Shown: one piece after another, positions 46,746 through 57,688 of the stretch | How the letters are laid out: each line of letters opens with the position of its first letter | Numbering within the stretch: the stretch's first letter is position 1 | Assembly: GCF_003711515.1 (NCBI RefSeq) | Contig: NW_021167097.1 | Span: 186,001 to 250,000, forward strand | Reading direction: 5' to 3' | Length of the DNA: 64,000 nt | Origin: Sodiomyces alkalinus F11 | Taxonomy: Eukaryota; Ascomycota; Sordariomycetes; Glomerellales; Plectosphaerellaceae | Made by a program: the position numbers and the translations under genes | Notes under the pieces: model-generated | Told to the model about the DNA's origin: nothing | The model's input: the letters and a program-made list of their open reading frames with translations, nothing else | Database searches by the model: none

Positions 46746-48385
46746 ATGCTCTCCGACTTTCTTCGTTCGGTCTGCTCGCGTTGCAGATCGGTAGTTTGCT
46801 TCCTCTTCAGACCCTGGATTTGGCCACTTGTCTTGATCAGAGCTACAGGAACAAAGATCCTTGGGACGCATGCCGCCGCAACCCACACGCCTCAAGTAGA
46901 GGTCAGACACCTTGGACCTGAATCCAATCTAGAATTCCCTGCTGCTACCGACGACCAATACCACCAAATCAGGCAAAGCTTCATTGAATCGATAGACTTG
47001 GGTTTGATTTGCGCCCTAGCGTCACGCCACAACAACGGCAAATCTTGCCAGGTTGTGAACAAGGCCAGCGGCAGCTTTAATGTTTGCTTCTTCGTCGATT
47101 TTGATGATGACTCTGATGAGGGAACTAAATGGGTGGTGAGGGTCCCGATTGAGCCCGCTTTCGACGATCCCTGGGACAAGTTACTAAGCGAAGTAACGAC
47201 CATGCAGTGAGTACTGGGTTTTGCACTCTCTTTGACATTTGTGACCGGTGCTCACGCAATCACAGATATCTCGAGCGCAACACTCGCATTCCCGTCCCTC
47301 ACATCCATGCCTATGGACGCGACGTCAAATTGACCAAGGGCAGTACGGGGACGCAGATGTTCATCATCACGGATCTCGTTCCAGGCCAACCATTGAATAG
47401 GAAACTCTTGCTTGGAGGCAACGAGGAGCAACGAAGTGATTTCTTGTCCCAGCTCATCGATGTTCTAGCAGAACTTAGGAGGCTCGAGTTCCCGGCAATA
47501 GGTTCCCTGAGGCCGAATGCTAGCGGCAACTCCTATCCCGATCTGGGACATGTAGGTCCAGTCATTTCCATGTCGGCCGCCATGCTCAGCCAACCATCTT
47601 GGAGAACAGTTGCCTCTGCCACGCTTCGCCAGACGCATCGTGGTCCATTTACTTCGGCTGAGGATTACTTGAGATATCATTTCGGTCTTATATCAGACAT
47701 GTTTTCGCTGCCGGTTTGTGACCATACTATTGAAGATGTCAAAGAAGAGATCTTCGCTCTCAACAGTATGGACCGGATATCTCTCCAGGTTATCGATCCT
47801 CGGTTGGACAAGGGCCCTTTTGTGTTGCATCATTTGGACTTACGAAGCGCCAACATCATCGTGGACGACAACCTGAGAATTCAGGGCATCATTGACTGGG
47901 AGTTTACAAGCACTGTTCCACGTCAGCTCTTCACCCCTCCATCATGGATTACCGGTCACGATTTAGACGAGACGAACGAGCAGCTACACACCGAGTTCCG
48001 CGCCGCTCTCGACGAAAAGAGTGAAACCGATGGTCTTTGCGACCAACTCAGAAGGGAGTGGTACGGTCAATCAGATTCGAACACCGACGAAGAGAGAGGG
48101 AAAATGGACATGGCATTCTGGGTTGCTCACGTCCTACGTCGTCCAACCGATATCACCGATATATTCTGCAACTTTATCGCCCAGAAACAATCGGACAAAC
48201 CTGTGGATGAGTTAATCTCTGAATTTTTCAAACAGAATCTGGCGCTGGCTTTAGAGGTCCAAGTTCGTGCGGAACAGTGCGAGCGCTACACAGAGTACTT
48301 GAAGAGGAACAGGCTGTATGAGACCGATGTGGACAGATTGCTTGCCGAGTCGAGGGCATTGAAGGCAAAGTGGGGTTGGTCATAG
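46746..48385 (+). CDS. Aminoglycoside-phosphotransferase-like (APH) family protein
   Basis: Exons 46746-47206 and 47266-48385 (59-nt GTGAGT-CACAG intron) give 526 residues. The junction restores TTMQ | YLERNTRIPVPHIHAY. The fold is that of small-molecule kinases: KWVVRVPIE carries the beta-3 Lys/Arg-type strand. The catalytic loop is FVLHHLDLRSANIIVDD (H-x-D-L-x3-N), followed by IDWEF as the metal-binding Asp segment. Fungal members are numerous and mostly uncharacterised; the substrate may be an amino sugar, choline-like compound or secondary metabolite, and resistance should not be assumed. The first about 35 residues are hydrophobic/Cys-rich and could be a membrane anchor or a mis-chosen start. 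It begins 264 bp after the foldback element. Confidence 0.8.
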
Positions 48386-48419
48386 AAGCAAGATAATGAA
48401 TCGAGTTATTCGTCGCCTC

Positions 48420-48737
48420 TTATCCTTTCTTTTCGAGGTCCTCCTTTTGCTTCTGCAGATCGTTTATCTTCTCCCACAATCGTCCGATCTTCGCTTCTAT
48501 ATGATGTCGCTTGTTTTCATACTCTTCCTTTTCTTCCTTTATAGACTTAGTCCCGGCCTTTCTTCTCCTATTTCGCGCACTCGAGGCACTCCGTGACATC
48601 TTTCCTAAGTCGGCTTCGCTAATGCTCTCCAGATAACGCAAGATGTCATCCAACTTCTCTTGTTCCTCCGCTAACACTCCTATTATTTCGCTGATTCTCT
48701 TATTAAGGGCTTGGACTTCATCAGGTTTGCGGGTCAT
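48420..48737 (-). CDS. Small coiled-coil hypothetical protein
   Basis: 105 residues from the ATG at 48737 (MTRKPDEVQALNKR). The heptad-like pattern continues through ISEIIGVLAEEQEKLDDILRYLESI and the C-terminal EKKG-ending helix, with a basic Ser/Arg-rich hinge between them. The frame stays open upstream for about 50 codons without ATG, so an extra exon is possible. No family recognised. It lies tail to tail with the phosphotransferase-like gene, 34 bp apart. Either a small gene or a remnant. Confidence 0.4.
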   Translation of the reverse strand: MTRKPDEVQALNKRISEIIGVLAEEQEKLDDILRYLESISEADLGKMSRSASSARNRRRKAGTKSIKEEKEEYENKRHHIEAKIGRLWEKINDLQKQKEDLEKKG

Positions 48738-49105
48738 CTTGACGATAGTCTGCTGTTGCTGGTGCCGCTGCAGTTGCGTAGCTCTAGTGGAAACTGCGGC
48801 GTATATTCTGTGGAACGAACTAAGGATCGGATCAATATAGTGCGGACCTGCGGTAATATCTGAATATAAATATTCTGTCCGCAAAGTTTGTTAATAACCT
48901 CTCATGTATGAGTATCCGAGGAGATCGAAATAAGCGTAAGTACCTTGATTAATGCGCTACTTTGAGTTCCTCCCTGTTAATTTAGGGAAGTGTACCAGAA
49001 CTTGTAAGTGGGGGATGGAAACGAAATAATGCTAGGACGATATATACGATAGGAGAATCAGCGACTTGCTCCTCCCCGCCTTCCCCGCCCTCCCTCCCCG
49101 CTCTC

Positions 49106-50230
49106 CTAATCATTGCCTCCACACCCATCAGTCCAGCCACCCGCAGCCTCAACAATCTTGTTGTTCTTCTAGCAACGTGCACAAACCCATACAGGAGTCC
49201 TAAACGTTGCTTTCCACTCATAACCTCCGTGTTCCAACGGATTGTCATGGTAATTGAAGTTCCAGTTAGTGGTACCAAGGTCGTAGCAGTGGTTCATGTT
49301 AGGGAGCAGAGTTTTCTGCCCCCAGTCGTAAGTGGAGAATCCGGCGCCTCGACGGTATATTCGCTACAAAGAAACTTGTGCCAGCCCTTGCAGCGGCCAA
49401 GGCCGTCCCGACCGCCTGGGATTGAGCTCGTAGGTGTAGTCGCCATCTTGGCGGATGTACTTGCCTCCCTGCTTCCAGTTCATGGGATTGTCAGACGAGT
49501 CGCACGAGTGGATGAGCTTATCGAACAAGTCTTCGCACTCGTCCCTGTCTAAGCTGCCGCGGCAGTTGGTCAGCGTGATGGAGTACTCGTGCTCCTCCGG
49601 GGTGCCCTTGTCGTAGGTCTGCTCGTACTCCCCAGTTGACCGTGTTGGACGGGTGACTCTCCTCGACCTCCTCGCAGAATTTCGTATACGACTCGTTGGC
49701 ACGGTCGGCGCTGACGTAGTTCCTACTGTTACCCTTGGAGTGGCACGTGAACTCATCCTTGATTTCGCAGGACTCAGGAGGGCGAGGCGACGTTGAGCAC
49801 CGGGGAACGGATGTCCATAAGCTCAGCTAGTGCGAACGAGGCGATAGTAAGATGCCCTTTTTCGTTGGGATGAAACTAGAAGCAGAATATTGTCATCAGC
49901 CATGGCTGATGCCAACAGCAAGAAGGGCAACAAGCCAACAACCAAGAAAAACAAAAGAAAGATAGAAAGAACATTGAAGATAACGACGGCAACAACGACG
50001 ATAAGGAGGAGGAGGAAGAGGTTGAGCAAAAGGGGCTGGGGTTAAGGGAGCGGGGAAGGGGCATAGGTTCACAACTAACATTACGGCCGACGTGGTCCGG
50101 CATGCCTAAGCCAAAAGTTATGTCCGCGCCATAATCGCCAGGACAGCCCGGGCGGCCGGGCCCTGTCTCCCGTACTCCGTTGGCAGAAGACCCCTGGACA
50201 TTTCCCCCTATTCTTACCTGCCCCTGAATC
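49106..50230 (-). pseudogene. Broken SGNH-hydrolase (GDSL-type) gene
   Basis: Read on the minus strand, the region shows in order the conserved pieces of a large fungal SGNH esterase. They are GCPGDYGADITFGLGMPDHVGRN, then a 204-nt intron (50079-49876), then FHPNEKGHLTIASFALAELMD with the catalytic His. ESCEIKDEF, YDKGTPEEHEYSI, NPMNWKQGGKYIRQDGDYTYE, GFSTYDWGQKTLLP, NNKIVEAAGGW and TDGCGGND follow, then a stop at 49106-49108. These pieces fall in changing frames: shifts occur near 49780, near 49628, after PWPL near 49378, and again near 49345. A TAG lies at 49169-49171 inside the last block. The 5' part with signal peptide and the catalytic GDSL Ser block is absent; similarity stops near 50230. 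The gene is truncated and dead. Confidence 0.85.
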
Positions 50231-50651
50231 CCGTTGCGTCCTTGTACTTAGTACGAAGTAGGGATGCATTAGTAATAGAGACTGTCCAGGGGTGGCCATA
50301 TCACGTGACATTGGACCAGTTCTTCAGGCACCCAGCACCATCGTATGGAGTAGTGATTAATCTTGCTGTGAAAACTGGCACAGATATTCTTCCTAGCATT
50401 ATGCTTACGAGAATCGATCCAAACCAAGTGCAACACTACGCGAAACGACGGACTGGCCGAGTGATATGGAGAAAGTCAAGTTTCAACAACATGATTGATA
50501 AGCGGTTGAGGCTTCCCGCTTGAAATGCTGATGACGGGACGGGGTGAGGTTCATCGATTGAGAATCTAATTTTATTCAGTGTCTTGGTCTATCTATATCA
50601 ATGATTCCTCCGCAAGTCTATTTCCAGTCGTGACGAGCTGGTCGCCTAGGT
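50231..50651. other. Short intergenic region at the pseudogene break
   Basis: About 420 bp of unrelated sequence where the missing 5' half of the SGNH gene would be expected. An open frame at 50242-50523 on plus has no ATG at its 5' end and no recognised family. Confidence 0.4.
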
Positions 50652-52445
50652 TTACTTGTCACCCGAGAAAGACATAACAGCCCACTTGCCGTTCCATGCC
50701 CACTGTCTGGCACCCGAGTCACCGCCGCCGCCCTCGCTGGCCTTAAGCTCCTCATCCTTGCCTGGCGGCAGTCCAACTACCACATCGGCCTTGCAGGTCC
50801 GAAGAGAGAGTATGTTAAGCCCGGAGCCTGGTCCCATGCCCTTGATAGTGTCGGTGAACGGAGTCGTGGGATCCCAGTCGCACTACCATCAAGAGTTAGC
50901 CAATTGCATACATGAAGTTGATGCTCGGGGAAGCGAAAACATGGAGAAAAGAAGGGATGGGAGAAAGACTGGAGAAAGACTCACGTCCCCGGTAAGTTTC
51001 CGGTAGTTGAGGTCGCCCTTGAAGATAATGAGCTCACTGGTTTTGAGGTCTTCGTACAGGTCCTTGGCCTCCTCGGGCAAGTTCCAGTACGGGTTGGGGT
51101 GCGTCCAGTAGCGGTTGGGACGGATGATGAGCTGTCCCTCGGCGTGGAAGTTGCTCCACTCCTGGAAGAGGAAGGCCATGTTCGCCTCGTCGACGGTGGA
51201 CAGCGGCGCCGGCGTGGTGCCCTGCAGCTTCTCGTCTTCCGAGGGCGTCTCGTAGAATGGTTTGGGGTTGGCAATGAGGCTCAGGGTCTGGGCGAAGTCG
51301 GACGGAAGAACGTCCGAGACGAACCAGGGGATGGACTTGGGGTGGAGGACGACGTGCGTGGCAAGCCCAGCGGAGAGGAAGTAGCCGGCGAGGATGAGGT
51401 CAACGTACAGTTCAAAGCCGGCGTTATCGAGGATAATGTCGACTCTGCGTTCCGCCTTACCGTCTGCCTTGGCCTTCTTGAGAGTATCAAAGGCGGCAGG
51501 GAGGTCGTTGATGAGGATGTTCTTCTCCGCCGACTTGCGGGCCTCGGAGCCCTGCAGCTTCTGGATGTCCTCGTACGACAGGGTCGTGAGGAGAGACAAG
51601 TCAGTGGCGTTTCCCCAAAGGCAGACTTCGCACATCTCGGAGAAGAGGAGCCTCTCGGCCTCCTCATCGCGGGTGGCCTTCTTCTCGGACCGGAGTTCCT
51701 CGACGAGTTCCTTGTAGCGGGAGGCCAGTTCGAGGACAGCGGGCCGGGAAGATCGGAATGTGTTGATCTTCTGGCGGTTGAAGACATCGTAGTTCTTCCA
51801 ATGTTTCGAGAGACTGAAGAAGGTACTCATGCGCCTAATGTCGACAGTCGACATTCGTCAGCGTGTCTTCTTGTCTGTGAGGACCGTCACTCGACCCCAC
51901 CTGAAAAGATAGCACTCGAGGAACAGCCATGGGCCATTAAGCCAGCCCGCCGAGCCCAGTTCCTTCAGCTCTCTGTTGTAGAGCGAAACATCGGGAAATC
52001 CATCGTCTTCAATGGGCCTAGAGTAGTAGTTATTGTCAGCTACCGCCGTAAAATAGAACAAGGGCCCAATTGGGACAACCATACGCCAACGGCCGATCAT
52101 GCTGAACCTCATACTTGAGGCTGGCGATCTTCTCGACGATTTTCTTGCCCTCCTCCCTCTTGGCCTCGTCTTTGCATGTCGCGACTGTCCGGTAGACGTC
52201 GTCAATCGCTTGCGTCTGTTTCGCACTGCTATTAGTATGGCAGCTTTAACGTCGCGCAACCTTGTCTTTGCATCGGGGAGAAATCTCGTACCAGGATCAC
52301 GGGCCAACGCACCCGCGCAGTCTGCCACGCAAAGGAATTCTTATCGCCGGTCGAAGAGAAAGCTAGGATATTGCATTCTACGTTAGCTATGTGTCGCACT
52401 CAAGTTCGAGAGGGGCGGAATTTCGTGGGATGTCGTACTCGGCAT
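50652..52445 (-). CDS. DUF89/ARMT1-type metal-dependent carbohydrate-phosphate phosphatase
   Basis: Six exons (52445-52400, 52362-52292, 52215-52085, 52017-51901, 51834-50985, 50882-50652) give 481 residues. Every junction restores conserved text: ARVRWPVIL | TQAIDDVY, DRPLA | PIEDDGFPDV, CYLFR | RMSTFFSLSKHW and RKLTGD | CDWDPTTPF. Family motifs are DNAGFELYVDLILAGYFL (metal-binding Asp-Asn), LHPKSIPWFVSDV and FKGDLNYRKL, with the usual C-terminus LRTCKADVVVGLP...WAWNGKWAVMSF. DUF89 enzymes dephosphorylate reactive sugar phosphates and act in metabolite damage control; human ARMT1 and yeast YMR027W are relatives. The first intron is only 37 nt, so the first exon (ATG at 52445) is less certain. 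It borders the proposed biosynthetic cluster but is a housekeeping-type gene. Confidence 0.92.
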
Positions 52446-52883
52446 CTTGAGATAAGTCGATGGGATGTGAATGCCAGTGGATGTTAGAATTGGGCTCGGG
52501 GAGAAGGCAGAAACAAAAAGTCAAGACGCAATAGAAAAAAAACTTTTAAAATGGTTAAAATCTTTTAATAATCAAGAACAACAAGACTGTTGATCTTGCC
52601 CTGCGACGTCCCGATGTGGAGGACCGGTGGAGGAGGGGTGGAGGGGTAGCGGGGCAGCCAAGACGAACAAGGTCCTCATAGTTTACCTAGGTACTTCATT
52701 TTTGTGTGTACCGTGCGTATCTAGTGTCCACGGACTGTGGGGGTCATGTGACTTGGTTCATGGCCTAAGATACGAAGCTTACTAATATATTGTTGTATTT
52801 CTCATACGACCACGGACCAACTTTCATTTCATCGACCGCTTGTGTCACGTCAGGCTTAATATCATCGTCTCCTCGCGGCCTAC
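52446..52883. other. Intergenic region, proposed left border of the cluster
   Basis: About 440 bp between the DUF89 start and the laccase stop, both minus. A short A-rich stretch (52530-52570) and a TAGGTACTT motif near 52687 are present; nothing else is recognised. Confidence 0.4.
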
Positions 52884-55088
52884 TTATACATCGACTTGGT
52901 TACCCCTATCGGGATGCTCATTCTCGTAGTAATCTTTCCACTCAGCACAGCGCTCCTCCATCTCCGTCAGCGCTCCGGCCTCCTCCATGAGGGGTATGAT
53001 CTTCGACGTCTGCTCCAGGAGCTGAATGGAAAACCCAGCGCTAGAGTGCCAGGCAATGTGGCAGTGAAGCAACCAGGCGCCGGGATTATCCACCGGGAAA
53101 GCAATCCACAAATACCCGTAGATCGGGCAGTTGGCGACATCGCGTCGAGGCGGGTTGTCCAGATTCGGAACGACGCTCTCATTGAACCGGCCCTTGCCCT
53201 GTGCCAGGACGTAGACGTCGTGTCCGTGCATATGGATGGGGTGCACCGACCGCGGAATCACGCGAGGCGGGTTTCCTATCGGCATTTCATGATTGTTCTC
53301 AATCACCAAGTACACCCACTCGCCGGTTTCAAAGTCAATGTGCATCGGCTCAGAGTCTGGTGGAAACTGCGCTTCGTCGCCCGAGTTGAGGGTGAGCCTC
53401 TTCACGCTCGGCTCTCTCCAGTCGCTGTACATGGGACCCGAACCCAGCGCCCATTTGCGGATCAGAGAGTTGGGGTCGCTCGCGTTAGGCCAGCCTTCGA
53501 GTCCAATCTTGAGATAGTCGGCGGGTTCCATGTCGTTGACGCGCCTGCCGACCTGCTTCGGCACCACGGGCACAAGCTCATCCGGACCTGGGTCGGAACA
53601 GCCGTAGTCGAGGTGCGCTGGTGGGCCCGTGATGGGATCACTCTTGTCGCTCGAATCGTACCGCACGATGCCCACGTGCTTCTCCATAAGGTCAGGCATG
53701 TCGCAGTAGTGCGCGTTGATCCAGAAGTTGGTGCCGTTGGCAAGGTCCGCGTTGGCCTCCACAATGATCTCGTAACGTTGACCTATGCCGATGTTGATAA
53801 CATCCGTCTCAAATGGCTCAATCTGAACGAAATCATTGGAGATGACGGTAAAGTTGTGTCCATCTATCCAGAAAGTCTCCGTGAGCAGCGAGCCGGTGTT
53901 GACGAGTCCGATCTTGTATCTGGTGCCAGGTTCAAAGGTCACATCGAACAGTTCGCCGTCGCCCGAACAGTGAGGGTCGCTTTGGGGATCGCAATCGAAA
54001 ACGCCTTTGCCGTTCAGCACCATCGAGTTGGGGATGGGGGCGCGGTCAGTGAAGAATTCGCGCCAGATGAGACTGAAGGCATCATCATGATACCAGTCAG
54101 AGAGAATCCAGGGCCCAAGATCAACGTCCCAGTTTGCGCTGGAGGGCCCATGGATCACGAGTGGTCCTGTGTGTTTAGGGTAAGTAATCTATCTGTACAA
54201 GGAAGATGATATTTAGGTCTGTGTATTACCGTATGCACCATTGCTGTCTGTCTGCAAATCAGCTTGATGGAACGAACATGGCATGGCTTCGCTGGGGAAA
54301 TCTTGAGACTTACACTGCAAACCGAAATGAGAGTGGTACCATGAAGTACCATACTGTCGGGCCTGGAACTCATACACTTGCGAGGTGCCAGGCTAACATC
54401 TATTCGTTAGAATCACCAAAACAGCTTGCTTGACAAGTTGATGTTATGTAAGGAGCATGACACACCTTGGATGGACATTGCGTGACACCAGGTACACCAT
54501 CTTCCCAGACAGTATTCTGCTGTCGAATACCATGCCAATGAACAGCCGTGCCATTGTAATTGGTCAAATTGTTGTGAATGATGATACCTAGTTTTCGTCG
54601 GTCAGACTCGATGTTCTCAATTCCACAAGTTGAGGGCAAGAGACACGCTTACGGAGCGTATCACCCCAATCGGCCTCGATAAGGGGTCCGGGATATGTCC
54701 CTATAGAAAGTCAGAATCCTACAGGTCTCGTCCACGGCTACTTGTTGTAAGGGATTCTTGCCATTGAAAACTGTCGCATTTTTCCAATATCCATCGGGGT
54801 TGATCAGTTCGTTGCTAATGGTGAGTTCGTACTGCGATGATGAGTATACTATGCTTTCTTCAAAGACGACCCGTCCTGTGATGAGTGCCTACTCACTTCT
54901 CGCAATCTTCCCTCTGGTATTACGAAATCAGGGTCCGAATGGATGTCGATTCCCTTCTTCCAGCAGTCTCGCCTCTCCTGGCTGTGAACGCAACAAGTCG
55001 CATCAACCAGAGTCTGGTGGCCCAAGGCCAAGAACAGAGCCAAAGATTTCGTGATAGTCATTGGATTGTACGTCCACAAGATATTCAT
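52884..55088 (-). CDS. Ascomycete laccase / multicopper oxidase
   Basis: Seven exons (55088-54897, 54831-54762, 54700-54653, 54587-54466, 54392-54314, 54247-54230 of only 18 nt, 54166-52884) give 603 residues. Intron 2 is GC-AG (GCAAGA donor); the rest are GT-AG. All four copper motifs are present: HWHG at about 120-123, WYHSHF at about 162-167, HPIHMHGHD at about 483-491 and HCHIAWHSSAGF at about 544-555. The axial position near the type 1 copper is Phe. The start encodes a signal peptide; an alternative in-frame ATG at 55061 gives a more typical one (MTITKSLALFLALGHQTLVDA). The C-terminus lacks the DSGL-type plug. In clusters, enzymes of this type couple or cyclise phenolic polyketides by one-electron oxidation (dihydrogeodin oxidase is one example). 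Diverges from the GST gene. Confidence 0.95.
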
Positions 55089-56371
55089 GCCAAGCGAGCC
55101 CTCTATAGGTATGAACCTGCTTCCTTTTTGGAATACATATAAACATTTCTGCTTCCTATCTCACACACACCCCGGCATATGACGGGTAGGGAGATGGTGA
55201 CTAACCAGGTTTATTTTCACCGAAGTCGGCTTTGCGCGGCTGGGCTGCGTCGTCGTCGGGGATCGGGCCCCGGGCCCCACGCCGAGCTTGGCTGCATGTC
55301 CAACTCACCGAGGGCCGATCTCCGCGTGAGACACCGCCTTCCGCCTTTAGAGACGCGGAGGTGATTCTGACCAAGGATGGTCTTTGTTGATCTTGCGGCA
55401 ATGTATCGCCATCCTGGCATGATAGAGTTCAGAACCACCACGTTCAACTATCGTGGGGCGTGTCCTACGAAACACAATCTTTGATGGCGTGTTTTTTTTT
55501 CTTCTTCCGGCTTGGACCGAAGGGTGTCGGTCAAGTTGCTTAATTCCGGTCTCCTCCTGTTACCTCGCCTTTATCCGCGGCCTTCTTCCATATATCGCGT
55601 CTCCGAGATACCGTTATGCACTTTGAATTTCGCCTCGCGGCTTGCCGTCGCTTGCGGAATGGTTTCTTTACAGGTTGATCAACCAGCACCAAATATCAGA
55701 CTTTTTCTAAAATAAGATCAGACGTACAGTACTGGTGGAGTAAGAGGCACCTACCGACATCCGAAGACTGTTGGTGGTGTTAAGGACTAAATCCGCTACG
55801 GCTCATTGATTTGTAAGCTCACGTACCATGGTGGCCAACAGGATCATCATGCAGGCCGCATATTCGGACCCCGAATAGCGAATAATAACACCCTGAGACT
55901 ATACACTAGAACTGTAGAAGCATGACGAGAATCGTGCAAACATGCAGGGGCAATGTACAGTGGGGGTCAGAAGTTATTGTACCTATTTATAACATCGAAA
56001 AGTAGAATAGGGCTAAATTTTAGGTATATAGTACATAGGTGTTCGTAGATGGGTACATTATGCCAGGAACTGTACGTAGCCCCTTATCCCCCCACCAAAA
56101 GAAGGACTGCTGAGACGCCCACATGTACCTATATTCAGGAGGGGCAATGTAATTACATTAACAATAGAAAAGAGGATTTCAAATAGAAAAGAGGCCATAA
56201 TAGAAAAGGGGAGGGTAGGAGAGCCAACATGTTTTAAATAGCAGGTAGACAAGATTTATTCAAAGATTGAAGATCCTCCTTTCTGCATCTCCTCCTTGAT
56301 CGCATCACGCATCTCCTCGTTCAATTCTCCTAACTTAGACCGAACTTCCTGCACAAATACATTATACCAGC
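55089..56371. promoter_or_regulatory. Divergent promoter of laccase and GST genes
   Basis: 1.28-kb bidirectional spacer. CCGAGATAC, shared with the other two divergent promoters of the cluster, lies at 55603-55611. Two TCG-N5-CGG half-palindromes lie at 55256-55266 (plus) and 55308-55318 (minus strand). 55960-56260 is AT-rich. No gene in it is supported. Confidence 0.5.
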
Positions 56372-57031
56372 ATGTCCAGCCTCAAGCCAATCAAAGTCTG
56401 GGGTAAGGGCGGCCCCAACCCCCCCAAGGTCGCCATCGTCATGGAGGAGCTTGGCTTGCCTTACGAGGTGGTTCCTGTTCCCTTCACCGATGTCAAGAAG
56501 CCCGAGTACTTGGCAATCAACCCCAATGGACGCTTGCCGGCCATCCATGACCCCAATACCGACATGACATTGTGGGAGTCTGGCGCCATTATTGAGTACC
56601 TGGCCGAGAAGTATGACACCGACCACCGGATCAGCTTCCCCCGCGGCACGGCCGAGGCCTACGAGTCTATGCAATACCAATATTTCCAAGCCAGTGGCCA
56701 GGGGCCTTACTTTGGCCAGGCCACCTGGTTCAAGAAGTTCCACCCTGAACAGGTCCCCAGCGCCCTGGAGCGCTACATCAAGGAGATGCATCGTGTCACG
56801 GGTGTGTTGGAGAACATCCTTGCTTCGAAGAAGGCTTCCGCTGGCCAGGATCGAACGTGGCTCGTGGGAGGAAAGTATTCGCTCGCCGATCTCTCTTTCA
56901 TTTCCTGGATCAATGTCGTCACCGTCATTTTTGACAAGAGCGACTACAATCTGGAGGATTATTTGAACGTCAAGGATTGGGTAGACCGCATGCTGGAGCG
57001 GCCGGCAGTCAAGACTGCACTGGGCAAGTAG
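56372..57031 (+). CDS. Glutathione S-transferase (Ure2/GST-type)
   Basis: Single exon, 219 residues, complete and intronless. The N-terminal thioredoxin-like domain shows WGKGGPNPPKVAIVMEELGLPYE, the cis-Pro motif INPNGRLPAIHDPN and the glutathione-binding LWESGAIIEYLAEKYD. The helical domain has SGQGPYFGQATWFKKFHPE and GKYSLADLSFISWI (the N-capping box Asp is in SLADL). No signal peptide, so cytosolic. Close in style to GSTs encoded in emodin/monodictyphenone-type clusters, where they are thought to assist polyketide tailoring or protect against quinones. That role is inferred from family and neighbours only. Confidence 0.93.
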   Translation: MSSLKPIKVWGKGGPNPPKVAIVMEELGLPYEVVPVPFTDVKKPEYLAINPNGRLPAIHDPNTDMTLWESGAIIEYLAEKYDTDHRISFPRGTAEAYESMQYQYFQASGQGPYFGQATWFKKFHPEQVPSALERYIKEMHRVTGVLENILASKKASAGQDRTWLVGGKYSLADLSFISWINVVTVIFDKSDYNLEDYLNVKDWVDRMLERPAVKTALGK

Positions 57032-57168
57032 ACGTTTCAAGTCTAGTCGTACCAAGATGAAAAAGATCGATTCCATTAAAGACAGTCCCATTGAACGTAA
57101 CTAAATAGAACTCCCAACTAAAATGGCATGGTCCCTGTCTCCCTTCCACACCCGTAGAAATATCCGGC
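57032..57168. terminator. Short convergent spacer, GST / SnoaL-like
   Basis: Only 137 bp separate the two convergent stop codons. It must hold both 3' ends. AATAGA/AATAAA-like A-rich stretches lie near 57100-57125; no clear poly-A signal can be proven. Confidence 0.3.
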
Positions 57169-57688
57169 TTAAACCGGCTGTGCCTTGGATGCTTGTTCAC
57201 GCATGAAGCCCTGGAACTTGGGAAAGAATTCCTTCATAAAGGCCGAGTCCACCATCTCCTCCAGCTTTACAATTTCCGTCCCGCTTTCATTGAACGTAAA
57301 GAAGACTGCATAGTCGTTTGTCCAATCTCCAAAGGGAGTCTTGCCGGTAGAGAGTGCATACACGGCAGCCTTGTGCTGCGACACATCATGAACCACTTCA
57401 TGAATGGTAAGCTGATTAGGATTAGTATCAGTATTAGTAGTTGCTGTTTCAAAATGTTTGCATGGAGGTTTGAACGCTCACCTTGTATTCTGTCACAACC
57501 TTTTGCAGCATAGGCAGAGTCGCCATAACCTCAGTACTGTTGCGCGCTGCATGTCCCAATGCAAATGGCAGGGTTCTCTGCGTACAGTCCGCAGACCAAG
57601 TCGCCACCATGTCTGCGGCTGAAGACCTTCGCCATCCGTCAATAAACTTGTCGAGCGTGGCTCTTTGGGCTTCTGCTTCCGCTGCCAT
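57169..57688 (-). CDS. SnoaL-like (NTF2-fold) cyclase/dehydratase-type protein
   Basis: Exons 57688-57482 and 57411-57169 (70-nt intron, CTAAT branch, ATCAG acceptor) give 149 residues. The junction reads VVTEYK | LTIHEVVHDVSQHKAAV. The layout is that of a single NTF2/SnoaL cone. An N-terminal helix (RATLDKFIDGWRRSSAADMVATWSADCTQRTLP) is followed by beta strands with the pattern KAAVYALSTGKTPFGDWTNDYAVFFTF and a C-terminal helix (FFPKFQGFMREQ). SnoaL-like proteins in polyketide clusters catalyse cyclisation, dehydration or hydroxylation steps on aromatic rings, though many relatives are uncharacterised. No signal peptide. Located between the GST and GMC genes and sharing a promoter region with the GMC gene. 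Confidence 0.88.

Noticed and set aside
46746..48385. Antibiotic-resistance aminoglycoside kinase
   Set aside because: Only the general kinase-like fold is visible; fungal members of this family are abundant and mostly unrelated to aminoglycoside resistance.
50242..50523. Plus-strand open frame next to the SGNH pseudogene
   Set aside because: The frame opens at a non-ATG codon and its first Met leaves about 40 residues; no transposase or other motif could be confirmed.
51099..52118. 339-codon plus-strand open frame opposite the DUF89 gene
   Set aside because: Antisense to a well-supported conserved gene and crossing its introns; composition typical of a shadow frame.
52896..54209. 437-codon open frame on the plus strand opposite the laccase
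   Set aside because: Lies entirely antisense to a laccase with all four copper motifs and has no recognisable domain; a codon-bias shadow.
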